Below, piece after piece: positions 32,288 to 41,437 of a DNA stretch of 50,379 bases (the stretch's first letter is position 1; each line of letters starts with the position of its first letter). The stretch is from the NCBI GenBank assembly GCA_039679375.1, contig JBDKVA010000195.1, forward strand, positions 1 through 50,379. Direction: 5' to 3'. Both the position numbers and the translations under genes were made by a program. This DNA comes from JBDKVA01 sp039679375. Lineage in GTDB: Bacteria > Bacillota > Clostridia > Acetivibrionales > DTU013. The notes beneath the pieces were generated by a model. The model made no database searches, had not been told where the DNA came from, and worked only from the letters and a program-made list of their open reading frames with translations.

Positions 32288-33496
32288 ATGTTATATCGTG
32301 AAATGGGGAAGACCGGCGACAGACTTTCCATACTTGGTTACGGATGTATGCGCTTTCCAAAAAGAAAAGACGGGAAAATCGATGAAGAACGCTTGGAAAG
32401 GCAGATCATACAGGCCATTGAGAGCGGCGTCAATTATTTCGACACGGCCTATATATACCATGGGGGAAGGAGCGAGAGCATACTTGGAAATATATTTTCA
32501 AAAGGTTACAGGGACAGGGTCAGGATCGCTACAAAGCTGCCGCCTTACATGATCCACTCCATGAAAGATATGGAAAATGTTCTGGAAACCCAGCTGAAAA
32601 GGCTGCAAACAGATCATATTGATTATTACCTTCTGCATGCCATGAATGACAAGGCGGGCTGGGACAGGTTGAAAAGTCTGGGTATACTGGATTTTATCGA
32701 AAGGATTAAAAAGGAAGGTAGAATACTTCACTTCGGCTTTTCCTTTCACGGCGACAAAGAGGAGTTTAAGGCCATCGTAGATGATTATTCATGGGATTTT
32801 TGCCAGATACAGTACAATTACCTTGACGAGCATTTCCAGGCAGGAAGGGAAGGCCTCGAATATGCCGCAGCAAAAGGCCTGGGGGTCGTTATAATGGAGC
32901 CTTTGCGAGGAGGCTCGCTTGTGGGAAGGATGCCACAGGAAGTGAAAAGGATCTGGGATACTGCGGAGATAAAAAGGACGCCTGCTGACTGGGCGCTGCG
33001 CTGGCTATGGAATCAGCCGGGTGTAACCGTAGTGCTTTCGGGAATGAACGTGGAAGCCCACATAGATGAAAATGTGAAGATTGCAAGCGAAGTCCGTCCG
33101 GGTATGCTGACAGCGAAGGAACTGGCGCTTTACGATGAAGTGGAGAAGGAGTACCGGAGGCTCATGAAAGTGGGCTGCACAGGCTGCGGATACTGTATGC
33201 CGTGCCCGGCAGGCGTCGACATTCCGTTTTGTTTCAGCTATTACAACAGCAGGCACCTCTTTAAGGCAAAGAGGGTGCGATGGCAATATATTGCATTTGC
33301 AGGAGCGCCAATGGCAGGCAAACCGTCCTATGCCTCTATGTGCAGGAATTGCGGAAAGTGCGAGAAGGTCTGCCCGCAGCATCTCCCCATCAGGGAAAAG
33401 CTCAGGGAAGTTGCCTCCGATATGGAGATACCGGCGTTAAAGCCGGTTATGCGGCTCATCAGGAAGTATTATTCGCTGCGCGGACGCAGAAAGTGA
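32288..33496 (+). CDS. Aldo/keto reductase with C-terminal 4Fe-4S domain
   Basis: This 402-aa oxidoreductase has an AKR barrel with catalytic Asp52, Tyr57, Lys (ATKLP) and His (LLHAMN), and an NADP-side GFSFHGD segment. The C-terminal 110 residues carry a ferredoxin-like module with CTGCGYCMPCPAG and CRNCGKCEKVCPQ. Members of this type (Fe-S aldo/keto reductases) are common in Clostridia and probably exchange electrons with ferredoxin; their substrates are mostly unknown. The ATG has GAAGGAG upstream and a structured leader precedes it. The last 11 codons are duplicated 851 bp downstream, next to an inserted A+T-rich gene. Confidence 0.92.
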   Translation: MLYREMGKTGDRLSILGYGCMRFPKRKDGKIDEERLERQIIQAIESGVNYFDTAYIYHGGRSESILGNIFSKGYRDRVRIATKLPPYMIHSMKDMENVLETQLKRLQTDHIDYYLLHAMNDKAGWDRLKSLGILDFIERIKKEGRILHFGFSFHGDKEEFKAIVDDYSWDFCQIQYNYLDEHFQAGREGLEYAAAKGLGVVIMEPLRGGSLVGRMPQEVKRIWDTAEIKRTPADWALRWLWNQPGVTVVLSGMNVEAHIDENVKIASEVRPGMLTAKELALYDEVEKEYRRLMKVGCTGCGYCMPCPAGVDIPFCFSYYNSRHLFKAKRVRWQYIAFAGAPMAGKPSYASMCRNCGKCEKVCPQHLPIREKLREVASDMEIPALKPVMRLIRKYYSLRGRRK

Positions 33497-33520
33497 AGCC
33501 GGGACACTGCCATGCGCAGC
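33461..33520 (+). repeat. Direct repeat, copy 1 (3' end of the reductase gene)
   Basis: The 60 bp covering the last 11 codons and first bases after the stop reappear at 34312-34371. The first 26 bp are identical and the rest has a handful of changes. Both copies read RKYYSLRGR then R/K-K-stop. Confidence 0.88.
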
Positions 33521-33598
33521 TTGCACAGTAACTTAGGCTGCACACCGACCCCGTAACATATAAAATTAATTTATTTGGGAAAAAGTTATTGCAAGACT

Positions 33599-33650
33599 AC
33601 CAAACTACAACTAACCGGGTAATAGCATCCTGGCTAGATTGTAGTTTGGT
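33599..33650 (-). terminator. Stem-loop after the leftward lipoprotein-like gene
   Basis: ACCAAACTACAA (33599-33610) and TTGTAGTTTGGT (33639-33650) form a perfect 12-bp stem right after the leftward stop codon. Inner CTAACC/GGCTAG pairing is imperfect. Only a distant T5 run follows on the minus strand, so this may be a terminator or just a stabilising 3' hairpin. Confidence 0.45.
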
Positions 33651-33651
33651 G

Positions 33652-34131
33652 CTATTTACAGTTAATTATAATTTTATCGGCTTTTATCACATACTTATAC
33701 TCATCATTTTTATCAGGGTCAGTAATGTAGAAAATCGAGCTCACACACACTTTATACTTACCGGGTTTGTCTAATTTAAACGTAGTATCCTCTTGTATCG
33801 CTTGCTTAGCTTTTAACTTAACTATGGGGGCGCTGCCAGTGAGAACTTTTTCTTCTTCATCAATTTTAAATAAATAAATATGAATCAACCCGCTTTTACT
33901 GAAGCTAGCTGTTGAAGTACATTCATAATCCTTTGATGTATTGTTTTTGAATATCGCAGTTACCTTTAATTCATCGCCTACTTTTAAATTTAAATTTGAA
34001 ACGGAAGCATCTAATGAAAAATCTGATTCTTTAGGTAACTTAAATGATTTACCGCAACTAATTATTATTACGATACTTACCAGAACAAAAAACGTTATAG
34101 TAATAACTAATAGATTTGTTTTATATTGAAT
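33652..34131 (-). CDS. Predicted lipoprotein or membrane-anchored Ig-like protein
   Basis: The product is about 160 aa. A hydrophobic segment ends in IIISC, a plausible lipobox. A beta-rich domain follows (NLKVGDELKVTAIFKNNTSKDYEC to GKYKVCVSSIFYI) that resembles the BsuPI/Ig-like domains of exported Firmicute proteins. No ATG exists. The very strong GGAGGGGGG site lies about 8 nt before an ATT at 34131, giving a signal-peptide-like N-terminus. The only upstream option is a TTG at 34170 with no ribosome site. Base composition is clearly A+T-richer than the flanking reductase and hydrogenase genes, and it lies between the duplicated reductase ends, suggesting insertion. Function unknown. Confidence 0.65.
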   Translation of the reverse strand: MQYKTNLLVITITFFVLVSIVIIISCGKSFKLPKESDFSLDASVSNLNLKVGDELKVTAIFKNNTSKDYECTSTASFSKSGLIHIYLFKIDEEEKVLTGSAPIVKLKAKQAIQEDTTFKLDKPGKYKVCVSSIFYITDPDKNDEYKYVIKADKIIINCK

Positions 34132-34311
34132 ACTATTACCCCCCTCCAATATGTTAAATTTCCTATTCAAAATGAAGATATAGTTATTTTATTAAATTTA
34201 TTTTAAATTATATGTCGAATTATAGTTGTTAGCTTATAATATAACGCTGAAATTTAATTTTGCGTAATCCTCAATTTCAGTCCTCCATTGTCGTAATAGG
34301 TAGTAGCGGAT

Positions 34312-34371
34312 AGGAAGTATTATTCGCTGCGCGGACGTAAAAAATAAAGCCGGGGCACTGTCATCCGCAGC
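34312..34371 (+). repeat. Direct repeat, copy 2 (displaced reductase gene end)
   Basis: This is the second copy of 33461-33520, not attached to any reading frame. The 395-bp gap around it (34171-34565) otherwise holds only the terminator at 34491-34532. Confidence 0.88.
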
Positions 34372-34490
34372 CTGCGAAGCTGGGGAAGCTTTTGGTTGCG
34401 GCTGTATGCTACGCTATGAGACACCTAGGAGTCTGCTTGAAAACTCCTACACGCATCTTTTCGCCTATTATTTCTGTCCAAATTCTTACT

Positions 34491-34532
34491 AAAAAAGCGT
34501 TAAATATCTGAATATTTAACGCTTTTTTTTTT
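34491..34532 (+). terminator. Strong intrinsic terminator
   Basis: AAAAAAGCGTTAAATAT pairs with ATATTTAACGCTTTTTT around a CTGA loop, followed by a ten-T run. It was probably the original terminator of the reductase gene before the insertion. The A-run on the left side lets it also serve leftward genes. Confidence 0.85.
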
Positions 34533-34565
34533 GAAAGTTTTGGACGACCTGAAAATCTCCATACA

Positions 34566-34933
34566 TTAGTTTACGAGCGGACTCTTAATTACAACCTTAA
34601 ATGCGACTGCTCGTGGTGGATCTGTCTGCTCAATTATGTAGCTTTCATCTAAATATACCTCAACCGAGTCACCGATTTGGAAATCGCTGAAGCTCCCTTT
34701 ATCTTTATCTTTAAATATTTTGGTATGTTTCTTTATTGCCATCCAAATGCGAGTATCGGAAGACTTTACGAGTATTTTTTTCTTACTTTCGTCAATATCT
34801 ATGATTTGCCCCTGATACTTTTGTCTATCTTCGTTTTTTACCTTGCCGCTACCGCCGGCGAAGAATAAAATCAATGCATCCCCGCCATGAAGATGACGAT
34901 AACCGGTAAATATTTACTTTTTATTCTGTTCAT
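34566..34933 (-). pseudogene. DUF3221/YobA-like exported protein, frameshifted in the signal peptide
   Basis: A good start (ATG at 34933, AGAGGTG upstream) opens a signal-peptide frame MNRIKSKYLPVIVIFMAGM that stops after 20 codons. The body continues in another frame from about 34874 (ILFFAGGSGKVKNEDRQ). Joining the two frames near 34877 restores a continuous hydrophobic helix, so a small indel has broken the gene or the assembly contains an error. The body (GQIIDIDESKKKILVKS, RIWMAIKK, FQIGDSVEVYLD) resembles the small beta-barrel DUF3221 family of exported proteins. It follows the next membrane-protein gene by 18 bp. Confidence 0.65.
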
Positions 34934-34951
34934 ATAAACACCTCTAACATA

Positions 34952-35770
34952 TCATTCCTTTTGTTCTACAAATTTGAAAGCATTTTGATCCCATATAAAT
35001 ACTTTATTTTTAGAATTTATCTGTCTGCTAATTTCCTTATCGTTTTTTATTTTAACGGTCTCAGTATTTTCATTTACATAAATAGCCGGATCTTTACTTT
35101 CAAAAGTAAGCTGATAACTTGGGATTATCAAATATGAACTATATACGCTTGTTTTTTCACCTTCGCCTGAGGAATCTATATTATGCAGGGGATAGGCAGC
35201 TATTGTTTCGTAAGTCCATACTTCTTTTACTTCTTCACTTAATGAAAATATTTTTACTTTTTGGCTACTGAAAGAACCTGAACCAAAATAGGTTACTACT
35301 TCTACTAAAGCTATGTTATCTAATGTCGTTTCTATAAGTTTAACAGATACTATTCTGCTGACACGGCTAAGGAATATCGGGGTTTTTTCATCTTTTTCAA
35401 CTTTAAAAACAACAAATACGCCTGCATTACCTAAATAGTTAACCCAACTTATAATATAATTTGTTTCACCGTTGACGAGTATCTGACGGCTTAATATATC
35501 CTGTGAGCCTGAAAGGATTTGTTTTAGACGTTCATCCTCGGAAAGCTCTTTATCCTTTAAGGAAATTGCTTCATAAAAATCTTCAGTATAGATGATAGAA
35601 GATTTTTGGGTTTCATCTATCTTCGCGTCTGAAATACCCTGCTTTTGGTTTATTATACTGCTATTAGCATCAATATCTTTTTTATACCGGGAATAGGCGG
35701 TTATACCTAACAAAGTAATTAAAATAGCTAAAGTTATTCCTATGCAGTTCCTTGTTATTCCAGAACACAC
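34952..35770 (-). CDS. Membrane-anchored protein of unknown function
   Basis: This protein of about 272 aa has one N-terminal transmembrane helix (IGITLAILITLLGITAY), followed by an extracellular region of about 240 residues, beta-rich in its later part. I recognise no family. The GTG at 35770 is about 8 nt from AAAGGGG; the ATG at 35776 is only 2 nt from it. It is followed by the frameshifted DUF3221-like gene, so the two were probably one operon. A+T-rich like its neighbours and unlike the adjacent hypE. Confidence 0.65.
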   Translation of the reverse strand: MCSGITRNCIGITLAILITLLGITAYSRYKKDIDANSSIINQKQGISDAKIDETQKSSIIYTEDFYEAISLKDKELSEDERLKQILSGSQDILSRQILVNGETNYIISWVNYLGNAGVFVVFKVEKDEKTPIFLSRVSRIVSVKLIETTLDNIALVEVVTYFGSGSFSSQKVKIFSLSEEVKEVWTYETIAAYPLHNIDSSGEGEKTSVYSSYLIIPSYQLTFESKDPAIYVNENTETVKIKNDKEISRQINSKNKVFIWDQNAFKFVEQKE

Positions 35771-35918
35771 TATCATATCCCCTTTCTATATAAAATTAAA
35801 TCATTGTAATAGCAACATACATTTTTTGCTAAATTATAACCATTATAATATATCAGCCCTCGGAAATTGTCATACCATTTGTTCCCGGGCAGACTCCCAG
35901 ACAGTCGGTCGTTCGAAA

Positions 35919-36923
35919 TCAACATATCCTCGGCAGCTGGTCGCCGGTCAGCATGCCGACGATCCTTCCGCTTCCGGTAATTGTTCTCAGCACGACCTTC
36001 CCAGGATGCTCCTCCGACACCTCGCCGATCAGGCGGGCGTCGGCTCCAAGCCTGTGGCTGCGAAGTGCTTCCAGAACACTGCCCGAAGATTCGGAAGGTA
36101 CGATAATGATCATCTTGCCCTCATTGGCCATATAGAGCGGGTCCATGCCCAGCAGTTCGCATACGCCTCTCACTTCATTTCTTATCGGTATGGCAGCTTC
36201 ATGCAGGACGATACCGGCATTACTATCCGAGGCTATCTCGTTCAGTGCAGTAGCAAGGCCGCCTCTTGTAGGGTCGCGCAGAACATGGACATCCTTTGTA
36301 ACGGTTAATACCTGTTCAATCAGCCCGTTGAGAGGAGCGCAGTCGCTCCGGATATCTGCGGAGATGTCCAGTTTTTCTCTTTCAAGCAAAATAGAGCAGC
36401 CATGGTCGCCGATAGTGCCGGTTATGATGACCGAATCGCCCGGTGCGGCTTTTCTGCTTGATATATCCGTGCCATCAATGATGCTGCCGATGCCGGAGGT
36501 ATTGATAAAAATACCATCCGCAGCGCCCTTCTGGACCACCTTCGTATCTCCTGCAACGATCCTGACGCCGCATTCCTCCGCAGTTTCAGCCATGGAAGCG
36601 GCAATGTGCTCCAGATCCTCAAATGGAAAACCTTCTTCAATGATGAAGCCGCAGGACAGGTAAAGAGGCCTGGCTCCTGCGGCGGTAAGGTCGTTTATCG
36701 TGCCGCATACGGAGAGCTTCCCGATATTGCCGCCCTTGAAAAAAACAGGGCTGATGACAAAGCTGTCGGTGGTGTAGGCGATCCTGTCCGACGGCAGCTT
36801 TAAAACAGCGGAATCTTCCCCCGTAAGGTATTCGTTTTTGAAATATTTATAAAATATATTTTTGATCAACTCTCCCGTAAGCTTACCTCCGCTGCCGTGG
36901 GCAAGCGTAATGAAGTTATCCAT
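35919..36923 (-). CDS. hypE: Hydrogenase maturation protein HypE
   Basis: This 334-aa AIR-synthase-like enzyme dehydrates the carbamoyl group that HypF places on its C-terminal cysteine, giving the cyanide ligand of the Ni-Fe site. The invariant C-terminus PRIC with Cys334 last is intact. The N-terminal HGSGGKLTGELI and the ATP-binding DPTRGGLATALNEIA are present. The start codon follows the HypD stop directly (TGA-ATG), so translation is coupled. It is the last gene of the ech-hyp operon. Confidence 0.96.
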   Translation of the reverse strand: MDNFITLAHGSGGKLTGELIKNIFYKYFKNEYLTGEDSAVLKLPSDRIAYTTDSFVISPVFFKGGNIGKLSVCGTINDLTAAGARPLYLSCGFIIEEGFPFEDLEHIAASMAETAEECGVRIVAGDTKVVQKGAADGIFINTSGIGSIIDGTDISSRKAAPGDSVIITGTIGDHGCSILLEREKLDISADIRSDCAPLNGLIEQVLTVTKDVHVLRDPTRGGLATALNEIASDSNAGIVLHEAAIPIRNEVRGVCELLGMDPLYMANEGKMIIIVPSESSGSVLEALRSHRLGADARLIGEVSEEHPGKVVLRTITGSGRIVGMLTGDQLPRIC

Positions 36924-38012
36924 TCATATTCCTCCATACTTATGATATGCCGCACAAGTCCCTTCCGAGGACACCATGCAGGCCCCCACCGGATTCTCGG
37001 GCGTGCAAACCTTGTCAAACAGAGCACAATCCGACGGCTTTTTCGTCCCTTTAAGAATCGGACCGCACATACATCCGGCAGGCTCGGACAGACTTCCGCA
37101 GCTGATGCCGTATTGCTGCCAGGCATCAAAATGCCTGTATTTTTCGCGGAGCTTCAGCCCCGAACCTTCTATTTCCCCGATCCCTCTCCAGTATGAACGG
37201 CAGGGCTCAAATACGGAATTCATCACTTCAAGCGCTGCTGCATTACCTTCCTTCCTTACGATCCGGGAATACTGGTTGAATACCTCTGCCTTTCCCTCCG
37301 ATATGAATTCAAGCAGCTTCATAACGGCATAAAGGATATCCAGAGGCTCAAAGCCTGCAACAACTCCCGGTGTCCCGAGTTTATCCGCCAGCTTTTCATA
37401 AAAGCCGGTGCCGGTAATGGCGCTTACGTGTCCGGGATAGAGGTATCCGTCAACGTTTGCCTCTGAGTCAGATGCAAGGGTTTCAAGCACAGCAGGCATC
37501 GTTTTGTTTGCAGAAAGGAGATAGTAGTTGTGAATGCCGGAAGATTCGGCATTCATCACGGATAAAGCCGATACCGGGACCGTCGTTTCGAAGCCGACAG
37601 ACAGGAAAACTACCTTTTTACAGGGGTTTTCAGCAGCTATCTTAACGGAATCGAGAGGCGACAATACTACACGTATGTCCCTTCCCAGGGCTTTTTCCTT
37701 TAAAAGCGCAGTGGAGGTACCCGGTACTCTCATCAGATCACCGAAGGTGGTCAGAATGACGTCGGGTATCTGTGCCAGTTGCACGGCCGCATCGATATAG
37801 CCGACCGGCGTCACGCATACAGGGCAGCCGGGTCCTGAAACCAGCCTGATGCCTTCCGGAAGCATTCCGCGTATTCCGTAGCGGGATATGGAAACCGTAT
37901 GTGTGCCGCAGACCTCCATGATATTGCAGGGTCTGCACCGGAAGGCCTTTAGCTTGCCTGCCATTTCCGATGCGAGCAGGGGATCGCGGAATTCGTCGAG
38001 GTGATTATTCAT
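36924..38012 (-). CDS. hypD: Hydrogenase maturation protein HypD
   Basis: This 362-aa Fe-S scaffold assembles the Fe(CN)2CO unit together with HypC. It shows MEVCGTHTVSISRYGI, SGPGCPVCVTP and the cluster cysteines near the C-terminus (CGSLSEPAGCMCGPIL). I chose the start at 38012 because GGAGG lies 8 nt upstream. It overlaps the end of hypC by 8 bp. An open frame upstream to 38096 is only read-through of hypC. Confidence 0.96.
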   Translation of the reverse strand: MNNHLDEFRDPLLASEMAGKLKAFRCRPCNIMEVCGTHTVSISRYGIRGMLPEGIRLVSGPGCPVCVTPVGYIDAAVQLAQIPDVILTTFGDLMRVPGTSTALLKEKALGRDIRVVLSPLDSVKIAAENPCKKVVFLSVGFETTVPVSALSVMNAESSGIHNYYLLSANKTMPAVLETLASDSEANVDGYLYPGHVSAITGTGFYEKLADKLGTPGVVAGFEPLDILYAVMKLLEFISEGKAEVFNQYSRIVRKEGNAAALEVMNSVFEPCRSYWRGIGEIEGSGLKLREKYRHFDAWQQYGISCGSLSEPAGCMCGPILKGTKKPSDCALFDKVCTPENPVGACMVSSEGTCAAYHKYGGI

Positions 38013-38229
38013 CTGCCAGATCCTCCAGCTCACGGAATAACTCCAATGTTTTCGAGGCCTCATCCTCATCCAGTATCTGTATGGCGCAGCCTGCATGAAC
38101 GATTACATAGTCACCAGGCTTTACACCATTTACAAACGCGATCGAAACATCCGTGACAGCCCCCAGGACATCGACAGACGCCATTGTTCCCTTTATTTCA
38201 ACTACTTTTGCCGGTACGCCCAGACACAT
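38005..38229 (-). CDS. hypC: Hydrogenase maturation chaperone HypC
   Basis: A 74-aa small barrel protein starting MCLGVPAKVVEI, with the essential Cys2 that binds the iron precursor. It delivers the Fe(CN)2CO group from HypD to the large subunit. It overlaps the end of hypF by 32 bp and the start of hypD by 8 bp. Confidence 0.96.
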   Translation of the reverse strand: MCLGVPAKVVEIKGTMASVDVLGAVTDVSIAFVNGVKPGDYVIVHAGCAIQILDEDEASKTLELFRELEDLADE

Positions 38230-40654
38230 CCCAATAACCTCCCCTGATCCTTGCGGCTGCGATCACAGCCTGCCCCAAAGAGATCCCGCCATCGTTTGCC
38301 GGGACCCTGCTATGGATATATACCCTGAAATTTCGTTTCTTAAGCTTCCTGACAGACTTATCGAGCAGCGTGATGTTTTGGAAGACACCGCCGCTCAGAG
38401 CCACCCTGTCCAACCCCGTTTCCGTCCTTGCCTCTTCACAGCCTGCAAGCACGATTTCTGATACGGTTTCGTGGAATTTTGCAGCGATGATTTCCTTTGA
38501 CACTCTATTTTTTATATCACTTATTATACCTGAAAATATACCGTTTGTTTTGATAATGAAGAACTTTCCGGCTTTTCTTATCTCAAATCCATAGCTGCCA
38601 TGGTCTCCGCGAGCGGCCAGAAACTCCAGCTCAATAGCCGCCTGCCCCTCATAAGTAATGACATTCCTGATGCCTGTCAAAGCTGATACGGCGTCAAACA
38701 ACCTTCCCATGCTCGATGTCAGCGGACAGTTAATCTTTTTAGCAATCATTTGTGAAATGGTTTTCAAGCTGTCTGATGTGATTCCTTTAAAAAGGCTTAT
38801 GCCTTCCGCCTGTGATACTTCTGCCTGAAAAAGCCGAAGGTCAAAGTCAGGGAAGAGGCTCAGCAGATAGCTTGCGGCCATTCTCCATGGCTCCTTGACG
38901 GAGGCCTCGCCGCCGGGCATCGGCACGTAATCGAGATGGCCTATCCTGTCTACCCTTTCCACACCGCCTGTAAAAAACTCTCCGCCCCAAATGCAGCCAT
39001 CCTCTCCATAACCCGTACCGTCGAAAACTACGCCGATAATTTCGCCTTCAAGACCGTTTTCTGCCATACAGGATGTATGGTGGGCATGGTGGTGCTGAAC
39101 GGGGATCTTTATGCCGATCCCGCTTGAAAGTGCATAACGTGTGGACAGATAATCCGGGTGCAGGTCGTAGGCTACCGCCTCCGGCTTTACATGGAGCATG
39201 GAGCTTAAGTGTGCAATGCTTCGTTCAAAGGCCTCGTATGTCTCAAGATTCTCAAGGTCCCCTATATGCTGGCTAACGTAGAATTCGTTTTTCCTGTTCA
39301 GGCAAAAGGTGTTTTTCAGCTCTCCTCCCACGCCGATGACGGAGACGCTGTTTTTTGACGCACTTACGGATGGGATGCCGACTGTAACCGAAGCGGGCAC
39401 ATATCCTCTCGATCTGCGGATGATATATTCGTTGCCCATGAAGATTCGTGTGACAGAGTCGTCCGCCCTGGTATATATTTCCCTGTTATGTACGAGGAAA
39501 TAGTCGGCAATGCCCTTAAGGCCCTCCACAGCTTCGCTGTCCCTGTAGAATATCGGCTCGGAACTGATGTTGCCGCTCGTCAGCACGAGCAGTTCAAGCT
39601 TTGTACTCCCTGCCGTACCGGATGGATGAGGACGAAACAGGAGCAAATGGACAGGAGTGTAAGGAAGCATTATTCCCAGGTAAGGGTTCATAGGAGCAAT
39701 GTCCTCGGGCAGCCGGACATGGTCCAGCTTTTCAAGCAGTACGATCGGCTTTTTTATCCCGGTAAGCAAGCTCTCTTCTTCCGGTCCGACCCTGCAATAC
39801 TTTTTTACGGTTCCAAGACTGTCCGCCATTAGCGCGAACGGTTTCTCATCCCTGTACTTCCTGACCCTCAGCGTATGAACGGCGGAATCATTCAGCGCGT
39901 CGCAGGCCAGATGGTACCCGCCGATTCCCTTTATCGCGACGATATTTCCCTTTGAAAGCAGTTCTGCCGCAAGTCCGATGGGATCTCCGGCATTCACATC
40001 CGCGCCTTGCGCGTCCAGAAGCCTCAGTTGAGGCCCGCATTCGGGACATGATACAGGCTCTGCGTGGTACCGCCTGTCGGATGGGTCGGTATACTGAGAA
40101 CTACAGAACGTGCACATCTCAAATGTTTTCATGGTGGTATTGATACGGTCGTATGGGGTATCCCCGATGATTGTAAATCTCGGTCCGCAGTTTGTACAGT
40201 TGATAAAAGGGTAGAGGTATCTGCGGTTGTTCCTGTCAAACAGCTCTTTTATACAATCATCACAAACAGCCATATCCGGTGGGATGAAAATATCACTGTC
40301 TTCGCTGCGGACACTTTTACCAATAGAAAAATCGCCATAGTTTTTCAATATGGTTTCACTAACTTTAATGTTTCTGATTTGCGATAACGGCGGAGCCTTT
40401 TGCCTGATCAATTTTATGAATCGGCCAAGTTTTTCTTCCGACCCTTCCGCCTCAATGGCAACGCCGGTACCGATGTTGCAGACAAGCCCTTTTATACCCA
40501 GCGATGCGGCAAGAGTATAGATAAAAGGGCGAAAGCCAACACCCTGGACAACCCCGTCGATTTCAACGAGATATGCCTTTATTGCTGCCTGATTTTTGCC
40601 CTTTCCGCCTGAGCTATGCTTTAAAGAGCCGTCTGTCGGACTTACCTTTGTCAT
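38198..40654 (-). CDS. hypF: Carbamoyltransferase HypF
   Basis: This 818-aa enzyme makes carbamoyl-adenylate and transfers the carbamoyl group to HypE. Domains in order: an acylphosphatase (GVVQGVGFRPF, from residue 25), two zinc-finger segments (CDDC to CTNCGPR; CTFC to CPECGPQ), a YrdC-like domain (KGIGGYHLACDA) and a Kae1-like C-terminal domain with QHHHAHH and GGVFQN. It starts with an ATGA overlap with hypB. An unusually long N-terminal extension of about 25 residues (Ser/Gly/Lys-rich) precedes the acylphosphatase domain. Confidence 0.96.
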   Translation of the reverse strand: MTKVSPTDGSLKHSSGGKGKNQAAIKAYLVEIDGVVQGVGFRPFIYTLAASLGIKGLVCNIGTGVAIEAEGSEEKLGRFIKLIRQKAPPLSQIRNIKVSETILKNYGDFSIGKSVRSEDSDIFIPPDMAVCDDCIKELFDRNNRRYLYPFINCTNCGPRFTIIGDTPYDRINTTMKTFEMCTFCSSQYTDPSDRRYHAEPVSCPECGPQLRLLDAQGADVNAGDPIGLAAELLSKGNIVAIKGIGGYHLACDALNDSAVHTLRVRKYRDEKPFALMADSLGTVKKYCRVGPEEESLLTGIKKPIVLLEKLDHVRLPEDIAPMNPYLGIMLPYTPVHLLLFRPHPSGTAGSTKLELLVLTSGNISSEPIFYRDSEAVEGLKGIADYFLVHNREIYTRADDSVTRIFMGNEYIIRRSRGYVPASVTVGIPSVSASKNSVSVIGVGGELKNTFCLNRKNEFYVSQHIGDLENLETYEAFERSIAHLSSMLHVKPEAVAYDLHPDYLSTRYALSSGIGIKIPVQHHHAHHTSCMAENGLEGEIIGVVFDGTGYGEDGCIWGGEFFTGGVERVDRIGHLDYVPMPGGEASVKEPWRMAASYLLSLFPDFDLRLFQAEVSQAEGISLFKGITSDSLKTISQMIAKKINCPLTSSMGRLFDAVSALTGIRNVITYEGQAAIELEFLAARGDHGSYGFEIRKAGKFFIIKTNGIFSGIISDIKNRVSKEIIAAKFHETVSEIVLAGCEEARTETGLDRVALSGGVFQNITLLDKSVRKLKKRNFRVYIHSRVPANDGGISLGQAVIAAARIRGGYWDVSGRTGKSS

Positions 40655-41301
40655 CCGGCATCAACCTTATCCTTCAGCCAGTCAGCCAATTCATCTATCC
40701 CTTTACCGGTCCTGCAGGATATCTCAAAAACCGGTGCTTTCTCGTTAAGCGATCTCAGCCCCTTATAGAAGATTTCATTATCGAATCCGACGTATTCCTT
40801 TACGTCCATTTTATTGATGACGACCATATCCGCCGACTCGAACATGCCAAGATACTTATATGGCTTGTCATGGCCTTCGGGAGTGCTGGCCAGCACCAGA
40901 CGGATGCTCTCGCCAAGGTCAAAGGCAGCCGGGCATACCAGATTGCCTACGTTCTCTATGAAAAGGAGCGAATTGTCCCTGATATCGAGGTCTTTTGCCG
41001 CGACTTGCACCATATTGGCATCCAGGTGGCAACCTCCTCCCGTATTGATCTGGATTACCGGTATCCCGTTTTCTTCCATCTTTTGTGCATCGATCGTCGA
41101 TGCGATATCGCCTTCAATGACATATATGTCTGCCTTATTTTTAAGCTTTTCCGCCAGAGCCAGGATCAGACTGGTCTTGCCAGCGCCCGGTGAAGCCATG
41201 ATATTTACTGCGACGATGCCTTTTTTTTCAAACTGCTTCCTGTTAGCGTCGGCTATTTCCTGGTTTACACCGACAATGCTTTTCATTACCTTGACTTCCA
41301 T
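40651..41301 (-). CDS. hypB: GTPase HypB for nickel insertion
   Basis: This 216-aa GTPase has the P-loop ASPGAGKTS and the metal-binding CH pair in GGGCHLDANM at the dimer interface. It delivers nickel with HypA. It lacks both the N-terminal CxxCGC high-affinity nickel site and the His-rich stretch found in some homologues, so it is the minimal type. The ATG at 41301 is preferred because AGGAAG lies upstream. Confidence 0.95.
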   Translation of the reverse strand: MEVKVMKSIVGVNQEIADANRKQFEKKGIVAVNIMASPGAGKTSLILALAEKLKNKADIYVIEGDIASTIDAQKMEENGIPVIQINTGGGCHLDANMVQVAAKDLDIRDNSLLFIENVGNLVCPAAFDLGESIRLVLASTPEGHDKPYKYLGMFESADMVVINKMDVKEYVGFDNEIFYKGLRSLNEKAPVFEISCRTGKGIDELADWLKDKVDAG

Positions 41302-41437
41302 AATAGCTTTCTTCCTTTCGATTTGCCCAAAACATATAATATATAGATTACTTCCGTACAATAGCTGTCATTCTTATCTACAACATACTTCATTTTAATA
41401 GTATTTACAAGTCGCATATGTCAATTAAAATACTCCG

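Noticed and set aside
36145..36663. Plus-strand frames across hypE and hypF
   Set aside because: They are shadows of well-conserved hyp genes; their products are Ser/Pro-rich without domains.
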